Program-made: the position numbers and the translations under genes
The notes under the pieces: model-generated
What the model was told of the DNA's origin: nothing
The model's input: only the letters and a program-made list of their open reading frames with translations
The model's database searches: none
Shown: piece by piece, positions 9,400-17,065 of the stretch
How positions within the stretch are numbered: position 1 is the first letter of the stretch
Layout: every line of letters starts with the position of its first letter
Assembly (NCBI GenBank): GCA_963800975.1
Contig: CAWDDB010000006.1
Span: 124,001-188,000, forward strand
DNA: 64,000 nt
Source of the DNA: JALYGY01 sp963800975
GTDB lineage: Bacteria > Actinomycetota > Rubrobacteria > Rubrobacterales > Rubrobacteraceae
Reading direction: 5' to 3'

Positions 9400-9414
9400 T
9401 CACTAGGTTTTCCA
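9400..9414. promoter_or_regulatory. Candidate operator upstream of dctP
   Basis: The motif TCACTAGGTTTTCCA lies 23 bases before the chosen dctP start. An almost identical copy is found at 11744-11757 in front of the DHDPS-like gene. Two copies, each ahead of a likely transcription start of the same catabolic region and nowhere else noticed in the window, suggest a shared regulator site, possibly for the IclR protein encoded at 1577-2344. Confidence 0.4.
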
Positions 9415-9483
9415 TCCAACAGAACTTCTACTCACCCCACGGAAAAGTCTAGGGTATTCGGGGGGCACGGTCAAGCGGGACGG

Positions 9484-10650
9484 TCATGGGAGTCGGAGTG
9501 GGCCGTTGGTCAGGTGGCTCACCGCTCGCAGGAAGAACCAGTCGCCCCACATCACGGAGCTATCCGTTCCGTCCTGGTGTGGCACGGAGTAGGCGGAGTG
9601 CAGGAGAATTCCTTCTTCTGTCGCGCTGTCTCGGCCGAGGTAGTCTCTACAGAGAGAGGCCAGCATGGCCTTGGCCAGGTCGAGGTAGTCCTCACGGCGC
9701 GACGGGTCGGGGTGTATCTCCCCGAGCTCCAGGAGGGCGTTGGCGCAGATAGCTGTGGCTGAGGAGTCCTTCGGGGCTGTGGGATCTTCGTCGGCGAAAT
9801 CCCATGGGGGGACCAGGTCCGCGGGCAGGGCATCCGTGAAAAAGTTCGCGGCCCTCTCGGCCGCTTCCAGGAAGGTGGGATCCCGGTGCTCCCGGTAAGC
9901 CAGGGTCCAGCCGTAGATCCCCCAGGTAACGCCGCGTGACCACGTGGAGTCCGGGTTTGCGCCCTGGTAAGTGCCGCCTTCGATGCCGGCGCCGGTGTCC
10001 GGATCGAAGGTGTAGATGTGGTAGGTGGAGCCGTCGGACCGCAGGTAGTAGCGGGCCGAGGTGGCGGCATGCGCCCTGGCCACGTCGGCGAAGTCTGGCT
10101 CCCCAGATATCCGTGAGGCCCACCACAGGAGCGGTAGGTTCATCATGGTGTCGATCGCCGTAGAGCGTCGGGCGAGCGCGTGATCCAGGGGTCCCCACGC
10201 CTGGAGGTACTCTCCCTCTGGATTGAAGCGGGTCAGAAGCGTGCGCGCAGCCTGCAAGGCGGGACCCTCGAGCGTTTCGTCGCCGGTGATCTCGTACCCC
10301 AGAGCGAAGCTGGGATAGAAGATGAAGCCGATGTCGTGGGTGTTCTCGTCGTGCTGCCGGGGCGCCACCAGGCCGCCGAACTGCCGCGCCCACGCCTCGA
10401 AGCGAGGATCTCCGCTTCGCAGGAACGCCAGCCACAGAAGGCCCACCCAGAACCCGCAGGTCCAGTTCCCGTGGCTCCAGTCCTCACCCTCCCATCCCGC
10501 GTACACGTCGGCGGGCCACGTTCGCCAGCGGCCACCGTTCGTCACGTGGGGAAACTCGCGGCCTCCCTCCAGCCGGGCGGCGGTACGCGAGATCTGGTCG
10601 CACGCCCAATCATAGACGCCCGCGAGCTCATCCCTGAACCCCGCGTCCAT
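9484..10650 (-). CDS. Glycoside hydrolase family 88 unsaturated glucuronyl hydrolase
   Basis: A 388-residue (alpha/alpha)6-barrel protein. The two catalytic aspartates of unsaturated glucuronyl hydrolase are seen as Asp106 in HDIGFIFYPS and Asp167 in STAIDTMMN, with exactly the 61-residue spacing of Asp88 and Asp149 in the Bacillus enzyme. It removes 4,5-unsaturated uronic acid from oligosaccharides made by polysaccharide lyases, by hydration of the vinyl ether. No signal peptide is seen, so it should act in the cytoplasm on imported oligosaccharides. I chose the ATG at 10650 with GGGGAGGG nine bases upstream; the long reading from 11043 overlaps the DHDPS-like gene. It lies 44 bases after that gene and 106 bases before the dctP start. 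Confidence 0.93.
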   Translation of the reverse strand: MDAGFRDELAGVYDWACDQISRTAARLEGGREFPHVTNGGRWRTWPADVYAGWEGEDWSHGNWTCGFWVGLLWLAFLRSGDPRFEAWARQFGGLVAPRQHDENTHDIGFIFYPSFALGYEITGDETLEGPALQAARTLLTRFNPEGEYLQAWGPLDHALARRSTAIDTMMNLPLLWWASRISGEPDFADVARAHAATSARYYLRSDGSTYHIYTFDPDTGAGIEGGTYQGANPDSTWSRGVTWGIYGWTLAYREHRDPTFLEAAERAANFFTDALPADLVPPWDFADEDPTAPKDSSATAICANALLELGEIHPDPSRREDYLDLAKAMLASLCRDYLGRDSATEEGILLHSAYSVPHQDGTDSSVMWGDWFFLRAVSHLTNGPLRLP

Positions 10651-10694
10651 CAAGCTACCCTCCCCACCTGGCGGACGTAGCTCATGGCCCTCCT

Positions 10695-11669
10695 CTAGCC
10701 TCGTCTTCCGAGGGCGACGTCCGGGTGCTCCCCGCGCGCGCCGGGAAGCCCGGCTTCGGTCACTGCGTGCCGGATCCTCTGCCTTTCCGGCTCCGGGATG
10801 CGCCTCAAGGGGGGACGCACGTGGGCCCCGTCGATCCTCCCCAGGATGGCCAGCGCCTCCTTCATCCGGTTGTGCCCGTCGAGGAACGGCTCCGCGTAGG
10901 TCGCCTGTACCACGGGATAGAGCCTGGCGGCCACCCGGCGGGCTCCCTCCAGGTCGCCCTGGTTCACCGCCTCGAACATCTCCGCGTGCAGATCCGCCAC
11001 GAGGCTGCCGTGCCCGGAGAGGATGCCGTCGGCGCCGACGCACAGCGACGCCAGGAGCGACTTGCTGAAGCTGCTAAGCAGCGAGATCTCCTTGTCCAGC
11101 GCCTTTAGCTCTCGGAAGTTGCGTTCGTACACGCCGATGTCGTTTGACCACTCTTTGACCGCGATGACGTTGTCTATCTCGTCGCAGATCCTCACCAGGT
11201 TTTCCGTCGGGATGTGCAGCCCCGACGTCACGGGGTAGACGAAGACGATGATCGGCAGGCTCACGGTCTCGGCGATCGCGGCGATGTGCCCGTACGCTAT
11301 CTCGGGCCTGAGCTGGTGCCCGAAGTCATACACCGTAGACGGGAACACCAGGAGACAGTCCGCTCCCTGGCTCTCGGCCGACCTCGCGATCCGAGCCGCC
11401 TTGCTCGTTCCGTCTTCGTAGACGCCACACACGACCGGCACAGCCCCCGCTACCTCGTCCAGCGTCATCTCGAGGACGCGCTGCTGCTCCTCGAAGGTCA
11501 GCGTCGCCACCTCCGAAGCGTGCGCGTTTGTGGTGATGCCGGCCACCCCCGGCGTCTCGATAAGGTGCCGCAGGTGCCCGCGGTAGTTCTCCTCGTCGAT
11601 CTCCAAATCTGCGTCGAAAACCATCAAATTGGCAGGTATGACACCCTCGAGAACCAGCTCAGGCTTCAT
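10695..11669 (-). CDS. DHDPS/NAL family aldolase or dehydratase
   Basis: A 324-residue class I (Schiff-base) TIM barrel of the dihydrodipicolinate synthase family. The lysine is at 172 in VIAVKEW and the partner Tyr at 145 in FVYPVTSG. The usual GTTGE substrate loop reads GITTNAHASE, so a classical lysine-biosynthesis role is unlikely; keto-sugar-acid aldolase or deoxyglucarate dehydratase activity fits better beside GH88, whose product 5-keto-4-deoxyuronate leads to 2-keto-3-deoxy acids. I chose the ATG at 11669, preceded by GGGAGG. It is the first gene of the minus-strand run and is divergent from the M20-family gene. Confidence 0.88.
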   Translation of the reverse strand: MKPELVLEGVIPANLMVFDADLEIDEENYRGHLRHLIETPGVAGITTNAHASEVATLTFEEQQRVLEMTLDEVAGAVPVVCGVYEDGTSKAARIARSAESQGADCLLVFPSTVYDFGHQLRPEIAYGHIAAIAETVSLPIIVFVYPVTSGLHIPTENLVRICDEIDNVIAVKEWSNDIGVYERNFRELKALDKEISLLSSFSKSLLASLCVGADGILSGHGSLVADLHAEMFEAVNQGDLEGARRVAARLYPVVQATYAEPFLDGHNRMKEALAILGRIDGAHVRPPLRRIPEPERQRIRHAVTEAGLPGARGEHPDVALGRRG

Positions 11670-11743
11670 CCGATAGACCTCCCTCTCCTCCGCACTTGTC
11701 GCACCAGTCACCCTAGCATCCCAATCGGCTCTTTTCACATAGT

Positions 11744-11757
11744 TCACTAGGTTTCCA
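11744..11757. promoter_or_regulatory. Candidate operator in the divergent region 11670-11889
   Basis: TCACTAGGTTTCCA here matches the motif at 9400-9414 except for one T. It stands 75 bases before the start of the DHDPS-like gene in the 220-base region between divergent transcription units. No convincing -35/-10 pair was found in this region. Confidence 0.4.
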
Positions 11758-11889
11758 CACAACGGAAGACAAGAGACGTGTCCGAACATCCCTTACGGCG
11801 GGCGTGGAGTGCGGGTGAAGGGCTTTCCGTGCGGGCCAAGGAACAACGCCGGGCTTGCGGCGGCGGCGTTCGGATGAGAGATTGGCGGT

Positions 11890-13293
11890 GTGGAGAACGG
11901 GGAACGGCGAGATGCGATGCCCTGGGCGTCGGCGTGGGAGCGGATCGACGTGGACTTCGACGGGCACCTGGAGGAGATCCGTCGCTTCCTGCGGCGCCAG
12001 ACCGTCTCGGCCTCGGACGACGACATGCTCGCCGGCGCCGAGGACGTTGCGGCCCTGATCGAGGGCGCGGGCGGGACGGCGGAGATCGTGCCTACCGCAG
12101 GGCACCCGGCCGTGCTCGGCCGCATCGAGGGCGACGGGCCCAGGCTCCTGCGCTACGGGATGTATGACGTGCAGCCGGCCGACGAGCCCGACTGGTCCTC
12201 GCACCCCTTCGGCGCCGTCAAGACCCACGTGTCCGGCGTGGGCCCGAGCATCGTGGGGCGCGGCGCGGCCAACTCCAAAGGCGCGCTGTCCTCCTTCTTG
12301 CTGGCGCTAGCCTCGGCGCGGCGGGTCTCGGACCTGCCGGTCGAGATCTGCTTTCTCGTGGACGGCGAGGAGGAGCTTGGTAGCCCCAACCTGCCTGAGG
12401 TGATGAACGGCAGGCGCGAAGACCTGGTGGCCGACGCCGCCTTCGACACGGACCTGACCGCCGACCGGCGCGGCGTCGCCGAGGTCTACCTCGGGTGCAA
12501 GGGCATCATCTCGTTCGTCCTGAGCTGCGCCGGGGGCGAGTGGGGCGGTCCCGTGGGAACGGCCCTGCACTCGAGCCAGGGAGCGGTGATCTCCTCCCCA
12601 GCCTGGTCCCTGGCGCGGGCCATGAACGCGCTGGACGAAGCGGCCGGACGGGGCGCCATCGACGGGCTCGGGCCCACGAGGGTTCCGCCCGAGGACGAGG
12701 AGCTGCTCGATGACCTGACACGGAGCTTCGACCCGCGCGCCCATCTGGAAGAATCCGGCGCGCTCGCCTACCGGGGCGCCGGCGACGCGCGTTCGCTGGT
12801 CAAAGCGCTCATGTACGAGCCCGCCCTCAACCTGAACGGGTTCTTTTCTGGCAGCGTCACAGGCAAGACGATAGTGCCGCACGAGGCCAGGGCAGCGCTG
12901 GACCTGCGCGTGCCCTACGGCACCGACGTGGACACCGTGGTGGCGGAGATACAGAGAATCGTCTTCGAGGTAGCCCCCGAGGTAGCGGTGGAGGAGGTTC
13001 AACACTGCCCGCCGTCGCGCACGGCGGCCGGCTCGCCCGTGGCGCGGGCCATGGGCGAGTCGCAGCGCGACGCGGGGCCGCCGCCGCTGGTGTGGCCTTC
13101 TGCCCCGTGGTGGGCACCGTTCTACCTGTTCGAGCAGGTCCTCGAGCTTCCATTTGCCTCCGGCGGCGCGGGGCACGCGGGCCGCGCGCACGCGGCCGAC
13201 GAGTACGCGACCATCGAGGGCCTGAGGGCTCACATGCGCCAGTCCACGGCTTTCCTGCACCGCTTCGCCCGCGCCGCCGGGGAGTCGGGGTGA
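11890..13293 (+). CDS. M20-family metallopeptidase homologue with altered metal-ligand motifs
   Basis: A 467-residue protein of the M20 dipeptidase type with a lid domain in the middle. The framework is clear: RYGMYDVQPAD (residues 89-97), GRGAANSKGA, DGEEELGSP (Glu160-162) and a C-terminal RAHAADE. Active relatives read GHYDVQP and GR.(S/T)DDKG; here the first zinc-binding His is Met91 and the bridging Asp falls where Asn128-Ser129 stand. The DNA codons (ATG and AAC TCC) confirm this. It may use metal differently, have another function or be inactive. A GTG at 11890 or an ATG at 11917 may be the start. It leads a plus-strand run with a creatininase-family enzyme, an S66 peptidase and a peptide importer. 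Confidence 0.85.
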   Translation: MENGERRDAMPWASAWERIDVDFDGHLEEIRRFLRRQTVSASDDDMLAGAEDVAALIEGAGGTAEIVPTAGHPAVLGRIEGDGPRLLRYGMYDVQPADEPDWSSHPFGAVKTHVSGVGPSIVGRGAANSKGALSSFLLALASARRVSDLPVEICFLVDGEEELGSPNLPEVMNGRREDLVADAAFDTDLTADRRGVAEVYLGCKGIISFVLSCAGGEWGGPVGTALHSSQGAVISSPAWSLARAMNALDEAAGRGAIDGLGPTRVPPEDEELLDDLTRSFDPRAHLEESGALAYRGAGDARSLVKALMYEPALNLNGFFSGSVTGKTIVPHEARAALDLRVPYGTDVDTVVAEIQRIVFEVAPEVAVEEVQHCPPSRTAAGSPVARAMGESQRDAGPPPLVWPSAPWWAPFYLFEQVLELPFASGGAGHAGRAHAADEYATIEGLRAHMRQSTAFLHRFARAAGESG

Positions 13294-13335
13294 GGTCGCG
13301 GGGGGCCGGAGACTCGCGAACCGGGGAGGTGCTTC

Positions 13336-14139
13336 GTGTGGTCTGAACCGCTGCAGTTCGGGAAGCTGACGTGGCCCGAGGTGGCCAGGGCGGCCGGCGA
13401 GGGGCGCGTGCCCATAGTGCCCATCGGGACGCTCGAGGACCACGGTCGCCACCTCCCGATCGACACCGACGTGACGCTAGTCGAGGCGGTGTGCCGGGGC
13501 GCCGCTGAGCGGTTGCCGGCGGAGACGGTGCTGCTGCCCCCGATCGTGCACGGCTACTCGCCGCACCACATGGACTTCCCGGGGACGGTCACGATCCGCT
13601 GGGACACCTTCTGCCGCTACTGCACGGACGTGGCGCTCTCGCTCGTGCGCCACGGCTTCGAGCGGGTGCTCATGGTCAACGGACACGGCTCCAACCAGAA
13701 CCTCGTGGAGACGGCGGCCCGGCTCGCCGTGGTCGAGGAGCCGGGGTCGCTCGTCGCCGCCAGCTTCTACCTGGTCTCGGAGGAGAGCGCGCGCGTGATC
13801 GAGGAGGTCAGGACGTCGGATCGCGGCGGCATGGCCCACGCCTGCGAGCTCGAGACCTCGCTGTACCTGCACCTGGACCCGGGGTCGGTGGACATGTCTC
13901 AGGCGGTGGACGAGCGCGGGTACGCCGAGACCGAGCACGCCTGGATGGACTGGTCGGACGGGCCACTCAAGATCATGCCGTGGTGGTCCTCCTTCTCTGA
14001 GTCGGGCGTGCAGGGCGACGCCAGCAAGGCGACCGCAGAGAAGGGCGAGGCGCTCTTCGAGGCCGCCACGCGGGAGATAGCCGGCTACGTGACCGAGCTG
14101 CGCGGCCTGCCTCTACCTCAGAGAAAGGACCACCATTGA
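13336..14139 (+). CDS. Creatininase family amidohydrolase
   Basis: A 267-residue protein with the creatininase fold. Metal-site residues fall at the classical places: Glu34 and His36 in GTLEDHGRHLP, Asp45 in IDTD, His117 in NGHGSNQN, and a Glu in AHACELETS. The family includes creatininase, the MftE peptidase of mycofactocin synthesis and formamide hydrolases of riboflavin/F420 synthesis; all cleave amide or cyclic amide bonds using two metals. Here the neighbours are peptide-handling genes, so a short-peptide or cyclic-amide substrate is likely. GGGGAGG precedes the GTG start, and the stop overlaps the TTG start of the next gene. A paralogue lies at 50844-51608. Confidence 0.88.
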   Translation: MWSEPLQFGKLTWPEVARAAGEGRVPIVPIGTLEDHGRHLPIDTDVTLVEAVCRGAAERLPAETVLLPPIVHGYSPHHMDFPGTVTIRWDTFCRYCTDVALSLVRHGFERVLMVNGHGSNQNLVETAARLAVVEEPGSLVAASFYLVSEESARVIEEVRTSDRGGMAHACELETSLYLHLDPGSVDMSQAVDERGYAETEHAWMDWSDGPLKIMPWWSSFSESGVQGDASKATAEKGEALFEAATREIAGYVTELRGLPLPQRKDHH

Positions 14140-15089
14140 CCATCAAGGGCCATGTTCTGCGTCCAGGGGGCACGATCGGGGTGCCAGCCCCGGCCCAGGG
14201 CTACCACAACCGCAGCGACGTGTTGCGCGGGGTCGAGTGGTGGGAAGAAAGGGGCTACAACGTCAAGCTTGGCCGCAATATCTACGCGCGAGACGGCTAC
14301 GTCGCTGGATCCGCCGAGGGCCGGGCGCAGGACATCATGGACATGTTTACCGACGACGAGGTGGACATCGTCCACTGCTTGCAGGGCGGGTACGGCTCGG
14401 CGCAGACCATCGACTTCCTCGACTTCGACGCCATCAGGGCCAATCCCAAGGCGTTAATCGGGTACTCGGACATCACCGCGCTGCACACCGCGCTCAGGCA
14501 CTACACCGAGCTCGTGACCTTCTACGGCCCCGGCCTGGCCGGGGTTAAAGCCCGCGAGACCAAGCCCTTCACCCAGGAGCGGCTGCTCGAGGCCCTCACC
14601 TCGACGGGGCCGCTCGGCGAGGTGCCCCGCGACCCCGAAGACGACTACATCAGGGCGCTCGGGGGCGGGTCGGTGAGCGCCCCCCTCGTTGGCGGGTGCC
14701 TGTGGCTGCTGGGGCAGGCAATCGGGACGCCGTGGCAGCCGGACTTCGCGGGCAAGGTCCTTTTCTTCGAGGACTACGACGCGCCGCCTTACTATGTCGA
14801 TGGCATCCTCAACCAGATGCGCCAGGCCGGGATGCTCGACGAGGTGGTCGGGGTGGTAGTCGGGGAGATGGAGCTGTGCGACTGGCACGAGGACCGACCC
14901 GAGTTCCCGCAGACCCTCTCAATCGAGGACGTGCTGGAGCGATACATCGAGCCGCTCGGCGTACCAGCCCTCTACGGCTACCCCCTTGGCCACGGCGAGC
15001 GCCTGTGCACCATACCCCTCGGCGTGACGGTCAACTTGAATGGAGATTCAAAAACCCTTACAATCGACGAGGCAGCGTTACTGGAATAG
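14136..15089 (+). CDS. S66 family LD-carboxypeptidase / MccF-like serine peptidase
   Basis: A 317-residue S66 peptidase. The catalytic triad can be placed: nucleophile Ser111 in the elbow GYSDITAL, Glu212 in VLFFEDYD and His286 in PLGHGERL. Family members remove the terminal D-Ala from murein tetrapeptides (LdcA) or cleave aminoacyl-nucleotide toxins (MccF). The context of an Opp importer, an M20 homologue and a creatininase-family enzyme supports use of imported peptides, including peptidoglycan peptides. The TTG start overlaps the previous stop (TTGA) and has AAAGGA upstream, consistent with translational coupling. No signal peptide is seen, so it is cytoplasmic. Confidence 0.88.
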   Translation: MTIKGHVLRPGGTIGVPAPAQGYHNRSDVLRGVEWWEERGYNVKLGRNIYARDGYVAGSAEGRAQDIMDMFTDDEVDIVHCLQGGYGSAQTIDFLDFDAIRANPKALIGYSDITALHTALRHYTELVTFYGPGLAGVKARETKPFTQERLLEALTSTGPLGEVPRDPEDDYIRALGGGSVSAPLVGGCLWLLGQAIGTPWQPDFAGKVLFFEDYDAPPYYVDGILNQMRQAGMLDEVVGVVVGEMELCDWHEDRPEFPQTLSIEDVLERYIEPLGVPALYGYPLGHGERLCTIPLGVTVNLNGDSKTLTIDEAALLE

Positions 15090-15107
15090 GTTCAGCGTTG
15101 CTGGAAT
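15073..15107 (+). repeat. Short tandem direct repeat, period 20
   Basis: CAGCGTTACTGGAAT at 15073-15087 is repeated with one change at 15093-15107. The first copy encodes the last residues of the S66 protein and spans its stop codon; the second lies in the gap before the binding-protein gene. It is probably a local duplication. Confidence 0.7.
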
Positions 15108-15131
15108 CAAGGGGAAAGGGGAAAAGGGAAT

Positions 15132-16937
15132 ATGCGTAGGATCGCCGCGGTCGTGGTGTTGGGAGCCCTGATCTCGGCGCTGGTCGGCGTCACGGGCGTG
15201 GTGGCGCAGGACTCTTCTGGGGAGGACGAGAAGGTCGTCCTCCGTATAGGTGACACCAACGACATCGACGGGTTTAATCCCTTCAAGGTCGTCGAGGTGC
15301 CCACCTATGAGGTCATGGACCTCACCTACGACCTGCTGGTGGACTTCTCCCCCAAGGACTCGAGCCCGGTGCCTGGCCTGGCCGATTCCTGGGAGACCTC
15401 CGACGACGGCCTCACCTGGACGTTCCATCTCAACGAGGATGCGAAGTGGCACGACGGCAAACCCGTAACCTCCGAGGACGTCGCCTACACGTTCAATCGC
15501 ATCCTGGACGAGGAGCAGGGCCTGTACATCGACTACGTCAGGCAGATCGAGAGCATCGAGACGCCCGACGAGCACACGGTCGTGTTCAAGACCAGGGAGC
15601 CCTCGGTGCAGATGCTGACCATGTACGTCTATATCTTGCCCAAGCACATCTGGGAGAACGTGCCCGAGGAGGAGACCAAGAGCTTCAAGAACGAGCCGGT
15701 GGTTGGGTCCGGTCCCTATCAGGCCATAGAGTGGAAGGAGGGCCAGTTCGCGCGCCTCGTGGCCAACCCCGACTACTTCCGGGGCACTCCCAAGATCGAC
15801 GAGATCATCTTCCAGTTCTACGACAACGAGGACACCGCGGTGCAGGCCCTCAAGAACGGCGAGGTGGACTACGTCCAAGGGATGCCCATCAACCTCTTCA
15901 AGTCGCTCGAGAATCAGGAGGGGATCGAGACCAATTCGGCCCCTGACGCCGGGTTGACCGAGCTTGGCTTCAACCTCTACGAGCCCACGCCCGAGGCGAT
16001 AGAAGATTTTGGCGCGCCCGAGACCAGCTCCGGGAACCCTGCGCTGCTCGACCCGCTGGTGCGCGAGGCGATCAACTGGGCCATCGACGAGGAGGCGCTT
16101 ACCGAGAAGATCCTGCAGGGTGAGGGCATCCCCGGCACCACGATAGTCCCGCCGGTGCTTACCAAGTACCACCTCCAGCTCCCGGAGTCCGAGATCCAGG
16201 GCTTCGACATCGAGCGCTCCAAGGAGCTGCTGGCGGAAGCCGGGTGGGAGGACACCAACGGCGACGGGACCGTGGACAAGGACGGCGAGGAACTGCAGCT
16301 GCGGCTGTTCGTGCGCTCGGAGGACGCGGACGCATCGACCCAGGGCGAGTTCCTCGAAGACTGGTTCAAGCAGGCCGGGATCGGACTGGAGACCAAGGCC
16401 ATGGGCGACACGGCCCTCACCGACACCATCTACGCCGCCGACTACGACATGTTCATCTGGGCGTGGGGTTCGGATGCGGATCCCGACTTCATCCTCTCTG
16501 TGCTCACCTGCGACCAGATAATGGGCTGGTCGGACACGTTCTGGTGCAACAGAGACTACTCCGACATGTACCAGGAGCAGAAAAGGCAGCTCGACCTGGA
16601 CGAGCGGGCCGCCACCATAAAGGAGATGCAGCGCATCGCGTACGAGGACAACCCGTACGTGATCTTCTACTACGACAACCAGCTCGAAGCGTGGCGGACC
16701 GACAAGTTCGAGGGCTGGACCAAGACCCCGACCCAAGCCGACCCCGGCCAGGTGGCATTCACCTTCACGAACGAGACCTACATGAACCTGCAGCCCCTGA
16801 GCGCTGGCGGCGCGGGTGGTGACGAAAGCGGCGGCACGTCCCCGCTGCTGTACGTCGGCCTCGGGATCGTCGCGATCGCGGTCATCGCCGGGATCGTCGT
16901 ATTCCTCAGGCGGGGGAGCGCGGAGGACAGGGCCTGA
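15132..16937 (+). CDS. Peptide ABC transporter substrate-binding protein (SBP family 5), C-terminally membrane-anchored
   Basis: A 601-residue family 5 binding protein: an N-terminal signal peptide ending near GVVAQ, then LADSWETSDDGLTWTFHL and WHDGKPVTSEDVAYTFNR, both family hallmarks. There is no lipobox Cys. Instead the C-terminus has a Gly/Ser-rich spacer and one hydrophobic helix (LLYVGLGIVAIAVIAGIVVF) followed by Arg residues, so the protein is probably tethered by a C-terminal helix. It delivers peptides or similar substrates to the permeases that follow. AAGGGG-rich sequence precedes the ATG. Confidence 0.93.
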   Translation: MRRIAAVVVLGALISALVGVTGVVAQDSSGEDEKVVLRIGDTNDIDGFNPFKVVEVPTYEVMDLTYDLLVDFSPKDSSPVPGLADSWETSDDGLTWTFHLNEDAKWHDGKPVTSEDVAYTFNRILDEEQGLYIDYVRQIESIETPDEHTVVFKTREPSVQMLTMYVYILPKHIWENVPEEETKSFKNEPVVGSGPYQAIEWKEGQFARLVANPDYFRGTPKIDEIIFQFYDNEDTAVQALKNGEVDYVQGMPINLFKSLENQEGIETNSAPDAGLTELGFNLYEPTPEAIEDFGAPETSSGNPALLDPLVREAINWAIDEEALTEKILQGEGIPGTTIVPPVLTKYHLQLPESEIQGFDIERSKELLAEAGWEDTNGDGTVDKDGEELQLRLFVRSEDADASTQGEFLEDWFKQAGIGLETKAMGDTALTDTIYAADYDMFIWAWGSDADPDFILSVLTCDQIMGWSDTFWCNRDYSDMYQEQKRQLDLDERAATIKEMQRIAYEDNPYVIFYYDNQLEAWRTDKFEGWTKTPTQADPGQVAFTFTNETYMNLQPLSAGGAGGDESGGTSPLLYVGLGIVAIAVIAGIVVFLRRGSAEDRA

Positions 16938-16975
16938 TAGGGAGTACGGTTGTGATTACTTCGCAACGTTTTGCA

Positions 16976-17065
16976 GTTCGGGAGTCGGGTTTGCTTTTTG
17001 CCTACTCCCTGCTCCCGAACGCACAAGCGAGCCGAACCCTCCACCCGGTTTCGGTGTGAGTCGGG
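16976..17065 (+). repeat. Hairpin-bearing dispersed repeat, copy A, in the SBP-permease gap
   Basis: GTTCGGGAG at 16976-16984 is the exact reverse complement of CTCCCGAAC at 17012-17020. The following segment near 17046-17068 (CGGTTTCGGTGTGAGTCGGG then CGCG) closely matches 62255-62280, which is also preceded by a GGGAGTCGG hairpin and CTACTCCCT. This copy overlaps the chosen GTG start of the next permease. Confidence 0.6.

Noticed and set aside
12307..13452. 381-codon minus-strand frame opposite the M20 homologue
   Set aside because: It is an Arg/Gly-rich shadow with no ribosome site.
15078..16736. 552-codon minus-strand frame opposite the binding-protein gene
   Set aside because: The plus strand has a full family 5 binding protein; the antisense product is repetitive Val/Leu/Gly/Asp with no domain.
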